A stretch of 20,707 bases of DNA, from positions 81,711 to 102,417 of the IMG/VR virus record IMGVR_UViG_3300022752_000033; one strand, given 5' to 3'. The DNA comes from a virus. This document shows, piece by piece, positions 1-8,546 of the stretch; positions within the stretch are counted from its first letter, which is position 1; every line of letters begins with the position of its first letter. The translations under genes and the position numbers were made by a program. The notes below the pieces were generated by a model, which did not search any database, was not told the DNA's origin, and saw only the letters and a program-made list of their open reading frames with translations.

Positions 1-2077
1 CCCATGTTGCAAATGTAACCGCAGATAAATTAAATGCCTTCATTGTGAACGATTCCAACGGTCGTGTTATTGTTGGTGTCTGCGTTGGTGTACTTGTTTT
101 TGTTGGTGTTTGAGTTGGAGTGCTTGTTTTTGTTTGGGTTGGTGTTTTGGTAGTTGTTGGTGTTGGTGTCTGGCTTGCAGGAATACATCCCGCCGGACTA
201 CCAAATATTCTTTGTATATTTAAAACATTTGAGTTTGAACTTAATGTGTTATCATCTCTATCGTATTTAAAACAAGATTGTATAATACCACCATTATTAG
301 AATTGATAGTCCCATAGAAATAAATTCCGGGTAACAAATCAATCGTTCCAAATATTAAATTGTCTGAGGTATAATGTTCCAAAGATGTTGAAACATCAAT
401 CAATACTCTTGTTGTAGGACACTCCAAAGTTGGGTCAAGGTATTCAAATGTTGCTCTTGCAGATATACCGACTTTATTTGGTGGTGTTGTTGTAGGTGTT
501 GGAGTAACTGTTGGTGTCGGTGTTTGCGAAGAATTAAATATTGAAAAATTCATTCCAACGTTATATACCGGACTATTTGATGGTGTTGGAGTTACAAAAT
601 TATATGTAAATGTAAAACTAACGGCACTTTGAGGAACAAGATTAGTCGGTGTTGGTGTTACAGGAAAATCGCAATCAAAATATGCAACAAAATCAAATGT
701 TTCACAATTAACCGGCGGTGTTGGTGTAGTACAAATCCCTCCAACAAATATATTACTATCCAAATCCGGACAATTAGAATAACAAGGTCTCTTACCTTGC
801 AAAGAACAAACACCACCCAAAGATGTACTTAAACACCATTCATTATTAGTATAATATATTAACCCATTATTAACACTATCCCCTGTATAATATAACCTAC
901 CGTTATAATTAGTTAGTGTTGAACTGTATGTACCATTAAATCCCGTTAAAGAAATTAATTTAGTATCAAAACAAAAATTGGTATATTCACAAGGTAAAGG
1001 TGTTGGTGATGGTGTTGGAGTGATTGTTGGTGTTGGTCTTGGAGTTTGTGTCGGTGTTGGTGTTGGTTCACAAAAATCACAACTTTTAAACTGAGGCGAC
1101 CCTAAATAAGTTCCGCCCGCCCCTCCGAACTCCAAAAATGAATAACAAATTCCGTTATCAACATATGTGGCACCTAAGAAAGCAGTATCTGAATCAACAT
1201 TATAATAATGTACGGTTCCATCCGAACATCTATACATCACCGCAGATTGAATTGTTGTCCTAGGACATATATTATCAAAACAATCCGAAGCCAAAGTAAA
1301 CGTAACTCCGTTTCCATCATATAGTAATCCAACACCAGTGTATGTAACTATTGTCGCACATCCCTCAAATTCACCAAGACCTTGAATATAATAAGTTGCC
1401 CCGGTTGTTGATGGAATACCATTTCCCGCAAATCTAAAAACATTGTTTCCGTCCTCACAACTTCTAAATTGTGTTTGTCTTAACCCTGAAGGGGTAATAC
1501 TAGGTGTAACCGTTTTAGTTGGAGTATTTGTTGGGGTGGCAGTTTTTGTTGGTGTTTGTGTTTTAGTTGGCGTATTAGTTGCGGTATTTGTTGGTGTTTG
1601 TGTTTTAGTTGGTGTTTGTGTTTTAGTTGGCGTATTAGTTGTAGTTTTTGTTGGTGTTTGAGTTTTAGTTGGTGTTACAGTTTTTGTTGGTGTAACACTT
1701 TTTGTTGGAGTCCTTGTGTTTGTTGGTGTTTGAGTTAAAGTAGGAGTGTTGCTCGCAGTATTGGTTGGGGTTTGGGTTAACGTAGCAGTATTGGTTGGGG
1801 TTTGGGTTAATGTTGGCGTGGGTGTCGGAGTTTGAAAACAAGTCGAAATGGCAATGACGACACTATCACTATCCGTTTGATAACAACTCGTTCCCCCTAT
1901 GGTATAGTCAGAATAAAACCCTGATTTATTCCTTACACTACATATTGAATCTATATATAAAATACTACCAACAACCAAGGGGGTTGTGTCAGAGTAAAAA
2001 CCACTAGTTGACGATAACGAACAAGCGTCTTGACAACTGGTTTCAACATACGATAATTTAATTGGAATACAAGGCAT
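1..2077 (-). CDS. Thr/Pro-rich modular tail-fibre/adhesin-like protein, C-terminus beyond left edge
   Basis: The frame is open from an ATG at 2077 to the left edge: 692 codons with no stop, so the 3' end is missing. The start is well fixed, because an in-frame TAG lies four codons upstream. The protein alternates Cys-containing modules with low-complexity linkers of TPTxT type, such as QTPTNT and TPTKTQ. The first module (residues about 1-83) contains the motif SGFYSD twice. A long Thr/Pro linker follows (about 83-195), then a Cys module (about 195-335), a short linker (about 336-358), two further modules broken by TPTP pieces, and another linker near 633-672. No catalytic motif or membrane segment is evident. 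Its place after the baseplate genes and its architecture suggest a distal tail fibre or adhesin with extended, possibly glycosylated, linkers; that role is inferred. A secreted or decoration protein is possible. Confidence 0.8.
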   Translation of the reverse strand, partial: MPCIPIKLSYVETSCQDACSLSSTSGFYSDTTPLVVGSILYIDSICSVRNKSGFYSDYTIGGTSCYQTDSDSVVIAISTCFQTPTPTPTLTQTPTNTATLTQTPTNTASNTPTLTQTPTNTRTPTKSVTPTKTVTPTKTQTPTKTTTNTPTKTQTPTKTQTPTNTATNTPTKTQTPTKTATPTNTPTKTVTPSITPSGLRQTQFRSCEDGNNVFRFAGNGIPSTTGATYYIQGLGEFEGCATIVTYTGVGLLYDGNGVTFTLASDCFDNICPRTTIQSAVMYRCSDGTVHYYNVDSDTAFLGATYVDNGICYSFLEFGGAGGTYLGSPQFKSCDFCEPTPTPTQTPRPTPTITPTPSPTPLPCEYTNFCFDTKLISLTGFNGTYSSTLTNYNGRLYYTGDSVNNGLIYYTNNEWCLSTSLGGVCSLQGKRPCYSNCPDLDSNIFVGGICTTPTPPVNCETFDFVAYFDCDFPVTPTPTNLVPQSAVSFTFTYNFVTPTPSNSPVYNVGMNFSIFNSSQTPTPTVTPTPTTTPPNKVGISARATFEYLDPTLECPTTRVLIDVSTSLEHYTSDNLIFGTIDLLPGIYFYGTINSNNGGIIQSCFKYDRDDNTLSSNSNVLNIQRIFGSPAGCIPASQTPTPTTTKTPTQTKTSTPTQTPTKTSTPTQTPTITRPLESFTMKAFNLSAVTFATW
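1548..1641. repeat. 34-bp exact direct repeat, 60-bp spacing
   Basis: The 34 bases at 1548-1581 recur exactly at 1608-1641. The offset of 60 bp is a multiple of three, so gain or loss of a copy would add or remove 20 residues without breaking the frame. It lies inside the Thr/Pro linker tract. Confidence 0.85.
1755..1810. repeat. 26-bp exact direct repeat, 30-bp period
   Basis: The 26 bases at 1755-1780 recur exactly at 1785-1810. The period is 30 bp, equal to ten codons, and encodes two copies of an [10 protein letters not shown]-like unit. The exactness suggests a recent duplication or homogenisation within the linker. Confidence 0.85.
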
Positions 2078-2205
2078 AAATGTTTGCTATTATCTTATAA
2101 ATAATTTGAAATCGGTTTTATTTTTACTAAAATAATAAAACCTCAAATTTTTTTATAAACAAACAATTAAAAATAATTTAGATATAAATAAATAACCCAC
2201 CATAA
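2078..2205 (-). promoter_or_regulatory. 128-nt intergenic leader with candidate promoter motif
   Basis: This is the longest gene-free gap in the window. Read on the minus strand, it contains AAATTATTTATAA about 20 nt ahead of the ATG at 2077. This resembles the AAACTATTTAT(A/T)A element found ahead of the genes starting at 8510 and 17646. A hairpin-forming sequence lies at 2114-2142. No Shine-Dalgarno sequence is seen before the start. A new transcription start here is an inference from the gap and the shared motif. Confidence 0.35.
2114..2142. terminator. Possible hairpin / weak terminator
   Basis: A perfect 9-bp inverted repeat, GGTTTTATT and AATAAAACC, flanks an 11-nt loop in the gap between two tail genes. 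No T-run follows it directly on the minus (coding) strand. A T7 run follows a few bases later on the plus strand, where no gene is being read. The stem is AT-rich and weak, so this could be a poor terminator, an RNA-processing hairpin or chance. Confidence 0.3.
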
Positions 2206-2463
2206 CTATGGTATTGGGCTCGTGCATAAGACATCACTTAGTAATTCACAATCAAGAGAATCAACAATTTTAACTCTAATTAAAGGAACATTTATGTAGG
2301 TATTTGTAAATGCGGATGGGACTTCAATAAAAATATCAGGAGGAGCTGTTTGGGTGAATGCCGTTAAAAATAATGAATTATTTCCATATATATCACTAAT
2401 CGTAATAGAATATGGTGGGGTACCACCCGAAAATTCAGTTAATTTTATTATCGGTATATTCAC
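2206..2463 (-). CDS. Short SprB-repeat-like protein or readthrough extension (GTG start)
   Basis: An 85-codon frame with a GTG start and a TAG stop. It contains one GGTPPYSITI core near its N-terminus, the hallmark of the SprB-like repeats in the gene before it, and a VKIVDSLDCELLSD segment matching the end of such a repeat (VTDSLGC-type). It is in the same frame as the 716-residue gene, separated only by that gene's TAA and two ATA codons. No ATG is available. It may be a separate small gene translated by coupling, an extension reached by stop readthrough, or the remnant of a repeat cut off by a mutation. It is shorter than one typical repeat plus anchor, and its function is unknown. Confidence 0.55.
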   Translation of the reverse strand: MNIPIIKLTEFSGGTPPYSITISDIYGNNSLFLTAFTQTAPPDIFIEVPSAFTNTYINVPLIRVKIVDSLDCELLSDVLCTSPIP

Positions 2464-2469
2464 TATTAT

Positions 2470-4620
2470 TTAACTTAAACAATTTATTTCATAATCAATT
2501 AATAAATAAACTTTAATATTAATTGCCGCGATTGTACCATTAACAATATCTTGGTTATCAATATCACTTATAATAACTAACTTATTATTTAATTCATCAA
2601 TGATAACATTACCAACACCCTTAACTTTTAAAATCATTGATTTAATTGTATCCTGCCAAATATTATCACTTGGAGGCACAACCAATGAATTTGTAACATA
2701 AAAAGGTTCAATAACTTCAGTCCCGTATGGTTGTACCACCAATTTAGCACTGAATGTTGCAGATACTAAATTACAACCACTATTCCCATTAGTAACATCA
2801 TAATACCCCTCATTAAACATTTTTAGAATACTGTATTTTGCCGATGTATTAACATTAAACGTTTCCTCCGAAACTGTATATGTACTATAAGAAGAAATTG
2901 TGTTACTACCTTCAACCGTAACACTTCTTTCCGCATAATTTGAATTTGCATCAACTAAGGTCAATGTATATGTTCCGGCGGTTAAATTTTCCACCATATT
3001 TGTTTGTGGGTTATTTGGAATATTTGACGACCAATTAAACGTAAACGGAGGAACCCCCGCCATAATAAATGTTGTTATCGTACCCCCACTCGGTGTAGAC
3101 GCTATTGTCGGTAGCAAAGAAAAATTCACATTTGGTATATCTGTAACATACTCATTTGTTTTTTGTATACAACCATTATTATCGGTAACTGTAATATTAT
3201 ATTGACCCGACACGATATTTGTAAAGGTTACAGAACTTAAATAAGTGTTTAATATATCTATTTGTCCGTTATTTAACGAATAATTGTATGGGGCTGTACC
3301 ACCACTAGATATTGTTACCGTTATAGACCCATTTGCCAACCCAAATCTCGCACCAATTGAAGACGCGGATACAGTATATAGATTTTGACTAACTAACGTA
3401 TAATCCTGATTAAACGTGCAACCAACACTATCAATAACATATAGAGAATGTTCTCCACCACCCAAAAAAGAAAATAAATTATTTTGAGAGGTAGTTTGAA
3501 TTGATTTGTTATTCCCATCAGGGTAAATTAAAGTATATGTATATGGTGGAGTCCCTCCTTGTAAAAAAACAAACATTGACCCATTTTCATTAGAGCATCC
3601 CGGATTTGTCACATTAACATTTACCGATGTCATACCCTCAGGGGTCGCCAATAATGCAGATGCGGTTGCCGTACAATAAGCGGCATCCGTAACCAATAAT
3701 GAATAAGGCCCTGAAGATAAATCAGTTAATGTTAAACTAGTTGAATATGAAATCTCAAAATACCCGGTTGACGCCGAATAATAATAAGGTGGCGTACCTC
3801 CTTCAATATAAAAAGTTAAAGACCCATTATTTGTTAAACATGATGGCGGAACTGGTGTAACCAACGGTATAGTAACCGGACCAACATCTGTGATTGTCGC
3901 GGCAGATATCCTAGTACAACCCAAAGAGTCGGTTACATTAACACTATATAAACCACTCGTTAATCCCGTAATTGAACTACTCGTTTGTCCGTTACTCCAT
4001 ATATAAGTATATGGTGGAGTTCCGGTTTGTCCCGTAACAAATATCTTACCTAACGGCCCATTCCCACAACTTGAATTTGGAACAACATATAAACCATAAT
4101 CCAAATTTGTTGAAGGTTCAACTACAAAAGTATTAGTTCTACCCGTACATCCCCCTACATCCAAAACAACCATATAATAAGTTCCCGCTGTTAAATTGTT
4201 AAACACCCCAAAACTTGAATCCGTTATTGCCGACGATATAAAGTCGTTAGACCCACTATATAAAAAATAAGTTGTTTGTGAATATAATGATGATGAAGTA
4301 CCTGTTACCGAACCATTATTTAAACCACAAGTTGTATTCTGCACGTTATCTACATAAGCACAAACACCACTCGATAATGGTACAGACACCAATAAAGTAT
4401 TGTTTATAGGTAAACTACTATCGGTTATTTGAATCGAATATGTTCCGGAGTACAATAAAGTTCTCGATGAGTTGGTTACCAAAGCGTCATTACCTAAATC
4501 CGGTGTGAGCCAATTAACATTATATGGTGGGGTCCCACCATTAGGAACTATTAGAATACTTCCATCACCCGTACCCGAACAATCACCAACAACCGATATC
4601 GAATAAAACAAACTAGCCAT
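2470..4620 (-). CDS. SprB-like repeat tail-fibre / adhesin-type protein
   Basis: A 716-residue protein made of about seven modules of roughly 80 residues. Typical cores are GGTPPY at residues 28-33, 274-279 and 355-360, with variants GTPPY (200-204), GGTAPY (440-445) and AGVPPF (521-526); a degenerate module lies at about 96-165. Most modules end in a motif of SGxYSxxVTDSxGC type. This matches the SprB repeat of Bacteroidota surface adhesins, where SprB drives gliding motility in Flavobacterium. The C-terminal 101 residues form a separate module resembling the end of the 993-residue neighbour. There is no signal peptide, as expected for a virion protein. The ATG at 4620 sits 3 nt after the stop of the preceding gene (TAATGAATG). 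A host-contacting fibre is the likely role, inferred from repeat type and position. Confidence 0.8.
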   Translation of the reverse strand: MASLFYSISVVGDCSGTGDGSILIVPNGGTPPYNVNWLTPDLGNDALVTNSSRTLLYSGTYSIQITDSSLPINNTLLVSVPLSSGVCAYVDNVQNTTCGLNNGSVTGTSSSLYSQTTYFLYSGSNDFISSAITDSSFGVFNNLTAGTYYMVVLDVGGCTGRTNTFVVEPSTNLDYGLYVVPNSSCGNGPLGKIFVTGQTGTPPYTYIWSNGQTSSSITGLTSGLYSVNVTDSLGCTRISAATITDVGPVTIPLVTPVPPSCLTNNGSLTFYIEGGTPPYYYSASTGYFEISYSTSLTLTDLSSGPYSLLVTDAAYCTATASALLATPEGMTSVNVNVTNPGCSNENGSMFVFLQGGTPPYTYTLIYPDGNNKSIQTTSQNNLFSFLGGGEHSLYVIDSVGCTFNQDYTLVSQNLYTVSASSIGARFGLANGSITVTISSGGTAPYNYSLNNGQIDILNTYLSSVTFTNIVSGQYNITVTDNNGCIQKTNEYVTDIPNVNFSLLPTIASTPSGGTITTFIMAGVPPFTFNWSSNIPNNPQTNMVENLTAGTYTLTLVDANSNYAERSVTVEGSNTISSYSTYTVSEETFNVNTSAKYSILKMFNEGYYDVTNGNSGCNLVSATFSAKLVVQPYGTEVIEPFYVTNSLVVPPSDNIWQDTIKSMILKVKGVGNVIIDELNNKLVIISDIDNQDIVNGTIAAINIKVYLLIDYEINCLS
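2923..4584 (-). repeat. Array of about seven SprB-like protein repeats
   Basis: Residues about 13-566 of the 716-residue protein consist of diverged modules at roughly residues 13-80, 96-165, 184-245, 260-322, 341-405, 420-490 and 505-566. They share the TPPY core and the xGxYxxxVTD closing strand, but the DNA copies are well diverged. The array is therefore old or under diversifying selection rather than recently amplified. Confidence 0.75.
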
Positions 4621-4623
4621 TCA

Positions 4624-7605
4624 TTAACAATTTACATTTATATTTATACCAACTTCTAACTTTAATAATTGTGACAAATAGAGCGGTTGGTTGGTTAGGT
4701 TTATAATTGTTAAGTCATTTCCATTTAAATTAAACCATAAATTATAATTTAATAATTGAGGTAAACTATTCTTTAACGCCAATTTCCATTCTCCATCACT
4801 TGGGTATCCATTAAGACCAACACCACTATAAAACTTATAATTAATCAATAAATTACTACCAATCGTCAAATTAACATACCACTCTGTAGTTAAACTATTA
4901 ATACCATTACAACTTGTAGTCGTGTATCCGTTTGATTGTAATAAAGTTCCAACTTGATTTCTCAATATTGCACTAAAGGATGATAATGCAGATTTTTGTG
5001 TTAACCACGGATATATCGGTACTGTTATTTTTTCCTCATTCGCACCATAATTTGATAAACTTGCAGTTCTAGAACAAGGGTCTACAAATTTTTCCTCAAT
5101 CGCACAACCTCTTTGTCTCCTATAAACGAATTTTTGTCTATGTAATACAGAATTTTCAAACCTCGTACCTCCCTGCCAAATCGTAGTTGCCGGAATCATT
5201 TGTTCCACCAATTTCATCCAATCAGGGCCAAGTCCATTTACATAATCAATAAGTTTTTGATACGTGTATTTATTATTTTGTGTCCCCGTATTTTGATATT
5301 GTTGTATATATTTCCAAAATAAAGATTGTAATGTTGGATATCCCCCGGTTTTTCCGTCCGTAATAAACTGACGATTTCTTGTGTTTATTAAATTTTGCCA
5401 AAAAGTTTGATTAAATTCAAAAAAAGTTTTGTTTTGTGGTTCGGGGTCAATAACCGTAGAATCCACACCACCCGGTACAGGGTATCCAATAGTTAAACCT
5501 GATTCGGGAATTGGGTATCCATATTTTCTTGATTGTTCCCAAATCTCATATGCCAATCCTTGACCCGGATTTAAAAACAAATCGATATTTTTTATATTGA
5601 GAACCAATTTTTCATTATTGATAAAATAATATGAATTGTAATTTGCATCTTTTGATGCCCTTAATTTATCATCTGTTGATATCCAAGATTTATTATTATC
5701 AATAATTCTGTCTAACCTAAAACCCTCATTCATATAAGGGAATTTTTTAAACACATTTAAATAGTCCTCACCATATGTGAATGGTTTTAATTGTGTTTGT
5801 ATATCTGTGTTTTGTCCCGAATATAATCTACTATTTATAACAAGTTCCTCGTTGTTTCTATGTTGTGGTGTTTGTTCGTACCATCCTGCACCTTTTTGGA
5901 AAAAGTAACTATCAGTTTCCGCAGGTGCCTTTGGATAACCAAATTCATCCACAGGATAATCTTTTCTTGTTAAAGTAACACTTTCGTATAAAGATTGATT
6001 TGTAAATGCCGTAAAGGTTTGTCCTTTAAGTTTATACGTTTGACCCACTTGCAATTGGGGTATTTGATTGACATATGTTCCTCCGGTTATTTGTGCGTAT
6101 TGATAATAGAAGTAATCCATATCAACCTCTCTATCCGCAACCTCTATATGCTCGTTATATTCAATTAACGACTCAGGAGCACCAATTAAATTTAATAAAA
6201 ATTCAATAGACCTCCTTGTTCCTTTTGACCTAAAAATATACCCTGAATTAAGTATTAAGTTTCTGTAAAAAGAATAGTTTAATTCTTGTGAGGTCAACGC
6301 CCTCGTATAACCAGGGTAGTTAGGTTTTACCTGAGCCCCAAATATTGTCTCTAAAAAATTATCATTTGTAATGGGTGAAAAATTTGACTGCCAACCAAGA
6401 GTCGACGCCAAATCTTTTAAAAGTTCGTTTGGTATATCATTTGACGGGTTGTAGTTAACCGATGTCATAAAACTTAATCCATCAATATATTTTTTAATGT
6501 CGTCAAAACTAACACCATAAATTTGGAATACCTTTTCAACTTTTCTCCCTAGAGTATCAAACTCTTTTAATGAACCCGCAGTTAAAAACCTCGAGATTAA
6601 ATTCGTTTTAAATGAATCAAATGCCTCACCGACCTCTTGTAGTATTGTTATATAATCATCAAATACCGCATTTCTAATATCTAGATTCCACGCCCCGTCT
6701 TTAGGCCATGTAACTTTTTGATTATTAATTGTTATTTTCCCATTATCTTGCTCTTGGGGTACTTTAAAGACCGCAGTATACTCCGGAATTACCAACCTAT
6801 TTAATAGAAAATTCTCAATCTCATCAAAAGTTTCCGCAAATACCTTATCAACAATATAGTCGTTAGGTCTAATTTGAAAATTTGTTGTGGATGTTGTTGC
6901 CGTAGTTCCAAATGGTGCCCCTGAAACATAAAATGCTATGTACCCAGAATATAACGCATCCGAGGGTAAAAAAGACTGAACCTTATATTCTAACCCTCCT
7001 ATTGATATCGCATAATCCAAATAAGTATTTGGTAAATTTCTATACTGAGAAATTGACATCTCCCTTCTAGCAATGTTTTGAGATGCATTTGTTGTATAAT
7101 CTATCTCAAATGGATTAAACAATCTTTTAGTATCCACCTCAAAATATGTTTCATCATTAATAGAATTATATGATATATTAACCGCCGTTGACCCGGTTGT
7201 AAAATCGGGTGTAAAGAACAAAGAATCTAAAGATGCCGGAAAATAATTAATTATTTTTGTTATTGATATTGCAAATCGTTTTGACAACGAACCATATAAA
7301 GCAAAATTCAATACTTGCGAATTATCAAATACAGGATAAACTTTAAATTGAGTTTTTTGTATTACCTTACTCTGAGCTATACTCGTTATGTTTAAATCCT
7401 CTAAATTAACCGGAGCAGAAAAAGCACCAATACCAAATTTTCTATTAACCTTATCTACAACATTTGAGGTAAACTCAAAGTTACCTTGCGTAAGTCCTCC
7501 ACCATCAACAATTTGTAAACCAACAATATTGTCGGAAAATGTTCCGGCACCGCTTCCGGGTCTGGGAGGATAAAAATATTTAGTATTTTTTATAGTTGTT
7601 GCCAT
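4624..7605 (-). CDS. Large baseplate/tail protein with P2 gpI-like segment
   Basis: A 993-residue protein. Around residues 452-480 the segment FRSKGTRRSIEFLLNLIGAP resembles the KGT-x3-IE-x-LL-x2-IG signature of P2 gpI-type tail proteins, which join the baseplate to the tail fibres. The long regions before and after it are not recognised. The C-terminal 95 residues (899-993) start with CNG, carry PSDGEW and end in VNC; they align by eye with the end of the next protein. The ATG at 7605 overlaps the stop of the preceding gene by one base (TAATG), which implies translational coupling. Its position between baseplate genes and a fibre-like protein fits a wedge-to-fibre connector. The gpI link is moderately supported; the fibre-connector role is inferred. 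Confidence 0.65.
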   Translation of the reverse strand: MATTIKNTKYFYPPRPGSGAGTFSDNIVGLQIVDGGGLTQGNFEFTSNVVDKVNRKFGIGAFSAPVNLEDLNITSIAQSKVIQKTQFKVYPVFDNSQVLNFALYGSLSKRFAISITKIINYFPASLDSLFFTPDFTTGSTAVNISYNSINDETYFEVDTKRLFNPFEIDYTTNASQNIARREMSISQYRNLPNTYLDYAISIGGLEYKVQSFLPSDALYSGYIAFYVSGAPFGTTATTSTTNFQIRPNDYIVDKVFAETFDEIENFLLNRLVIPEYTAVFKVPQEQDNGKITINNQKVTWPKDGAWNLDIRNAVFDDYITILQEVGEAFDSFKTNLISRFLTAGSLKEFDTLGRKVEKVFQIYGVSFDDIKKYIDGLSFMTSVNYNPSNDIPNELLKDLASTLGWQSNFSPITNDNFLETIFGAQVKPNYPGYTRALTSQELNYSFYRNLILNSGYIFRSKGTRRSIEFLLNLIGAPESLIEYNEHIEVADREVDMDYFYYQYAQITGGTYVNQIPQLQVGQTYKLKGQTFTAFTNQSLYESVTLTRKDYPVDEFGYPKAPAETDSYFFQKGAGWYEQTPQHRNNEELVINSRLYSGQNTDIQTQLKPFTYGEDYLNVFKKFPYMNEGFRLDRIIDNNKSWISTDDKLRASKDANYNSYYFINNEKLVLNIKNIDLFLNPGQGLAYEIWEQSRKYGYPIPESGLTIGYPVPGGVDSTVIDPEPQNKTFFEFNQTFWQNLINTRNRQFITDGKTGGYPTLQSLFWKYIQQYQNTGTQNNKYTYQKLIDYVNGLGPDWMKLVEQMIPATTIWQGGTRFENSVLHRQKFVYRRQRGCAIEEKFVDPCSRTASLSNYGANEEKITVPIYPWLTQKSALSSFSAILRNQVGTLLQSNGYTTTSCNGINSLTTEWYVNLTIGSNLLINYKFYSGVGLNGYPSDGEWKLALKNSLPQLLNYNLWFNLNGNDLTIINLTNQPLYLSQLLKLEVGININVNC

Positions 7606-8510
7606 TAAGTAGTTATAGTGTTAAAATTTTTACTGAAATCAATATTCGCCCCTCTACTTTGTCTAACCTCATAAAGAAGTTCGTTAAATTGGTCTCTAAT
7701 TTCAAACAAATTGTATTGTCTAAATATATTATTATTTGAATCGTAAATAGTGTAAACACCATCATCAATAGATTTGGTTTGATTACCGTAAAGAGCAATT
7801 GCCAATGTATCAATGTCGTATTCCGCCATTTGAATATCTATCGTAATAGGATTAAAAAATGTATTGGTTATGATTATGTCTTGTCCCGGCTGACCTATAA
7901 ATGGTGTTGCGTTTGGTTTGTTTGTTGGTGATGACGATGGTGATACCGTAACAAATAATAAATTTGAAATTCCATCAACATATCTATATCTAATTGATTT
8001 TTGTGATGTATTTGTTTGATTCACAACAACCGGTTCACAAAAAAAACATGAAGTAATTATCCTAAAAAAATTACTTATTTTACTTCCATCAAAATTAAGA
8101 TACTCAATTCTAAACCCAACCAATCCTTGTGGAACAAATTTGTTAAGATACTGAGATGGAACGTTTGCCAAATCAATAATAAGTCCCTTCACATTCGGTA
8201 ACGCACTTAAGATACCACAATCCGTAATTAAAGTCCTTATTTGTGCCGGTCTTAAATATAAAGTATAAAACCCTAAAGCATTAAATTCCTCCGCAGGTAA
8301 AGTTAAATTATACAACCCACCGAGTATCTCATTATTATTCCCACCTGTTTGAGAATTATTAAAATATGGTTTTAATAATGAGGTCGCATCCAATGTTTTA
8401 AGGACAAAATTATTGGTGACATCCCTTGATGGGGTATAATTCATTATTATCTCCACATCTTCAGGACTAACGTCCGCAGGCTTTAAAGTCCCATAAGTTC
8501 CAATACTCAT
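7605..8510 (-). CDS. Putative tail structural protein, 301 aa
   Basis: I do not recognise a family. The protein has no signal peptide, membrane segment or catalytic motif. It contains a CFFC pair at residues 155-158 and a Ser/Pro/Asn-rich turn near residue 190, and is otherwise mixed beta-type sequence. The ATG at 8510 follows a 36-nt gap and an A-rich leader (TATTTATAAAAAAAG) with no Shine-Dalgarno. Its stop overlaps the start of the 993-residue gene by one base. Lying inside an unbroken run of baseplate and tail genes, it is most likely a virion component such as a wedge or fibre-attachment protein. Confidence 0.6.
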   Translation of the reverse strand: MSIGTYGTLKPADVSPEDVEIIMNYTPSRDVTNNFVLKTLDATSLLKPYFNNSQTGGNNNEILGGLYNLTLPAEEFNALGFYTLYLRPAQIRTLITDCGILSALPNVKGLIIDLANVPSQYLNKFVPQGLVGFRIEYLNFDGSKISNFFRIITSCFFCEPVVVNQTNTSQKSIRYRYVDGISNLLFVTVSPSSSPTNKPNATPFIGQPGQDIIITNTFFNPITIDIQMAEYDIDTLAIALYGNQTKSIDDGVYTIYDSNNNIFRQYNLFEIRDQFNELLYEVRQSRGANIDFSKNFNTITT

Positions 8511-8546
8511 ACTTTTCTTTTTTTATAAATAGTTTTATTATACTTT
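8511..8546 (-). promoter_or_regulatory. Intergenic leader with AAACTATTTAT motif
   Basis: On the minus strand this 36-nt gap contains AAACTATTTATAAAAAAAG ending a few bases before the ATG at 8510. Almost the same sequence, with one difference (AAACTATTTATTAAAAAAAG), precedes the ATG at 17646, and a weaker version precedes the ATG at 2077. It may be a phage promoter or an A-rich translation-initiation leader; the sequence alone does not separate these. Confidence 0.4.

Larger units (their letters stand above)
1487..1831 (-). repeat. Low-complexity Thr/Pro-coding tandem repeat tract
   Basis: On the coding (minus) strand this tract encodes about 115 residues made almost only of Thr, Pro, Asn, Gln and Lys in TPTxT units. 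Each ACN-CCN pair appears as gttggNgt on the plus strand. Shorter tracts of the same type lie at about 1000-1068, 478-531 and 60-179 in the same gene. The units are six codons or fewer and imperfect. They look like a mucin-like linker rather than a DNA-level regulatory array. Confidence 0.85.

Noticed and set aside
120-832. Plus-strand frames at 120-317 and 629-832
   Set aside because: Also antisense to the continuous minus-strand gene; no recognisable protein features and no start context.
1443-1738. Plus-strand reading frames rich in Val/Gly or Cys/Trp/Phe repeats
   Set aside because: They are the antisense of the Thr/Pro linker of the minus-strand gene; the repetition comes from ACN-CCN codons, and the opposite frame is open for 692 codons.
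1487-1831. Possible CRISPR array from the regular repeats
   Set aside because: Units are short, degenerate and in-frame coding, with no unique spacers of constant length and no cas genes nearby.
7388-7573. Plus-strand 61-codon frame
   Set aside because: Antisense to the N-terminus of the 993-residue tail protein, whose frame and coupled start are much better supported.
8524-8531. TATAAATA on the plus strand as a T4-type late promoter (also at 2096-2103)
   Set aside because: The orientation points away from the genes it would serve; there is no plus-strand gene to transcribe. I keep only the neutral claim of a shared gap motif.
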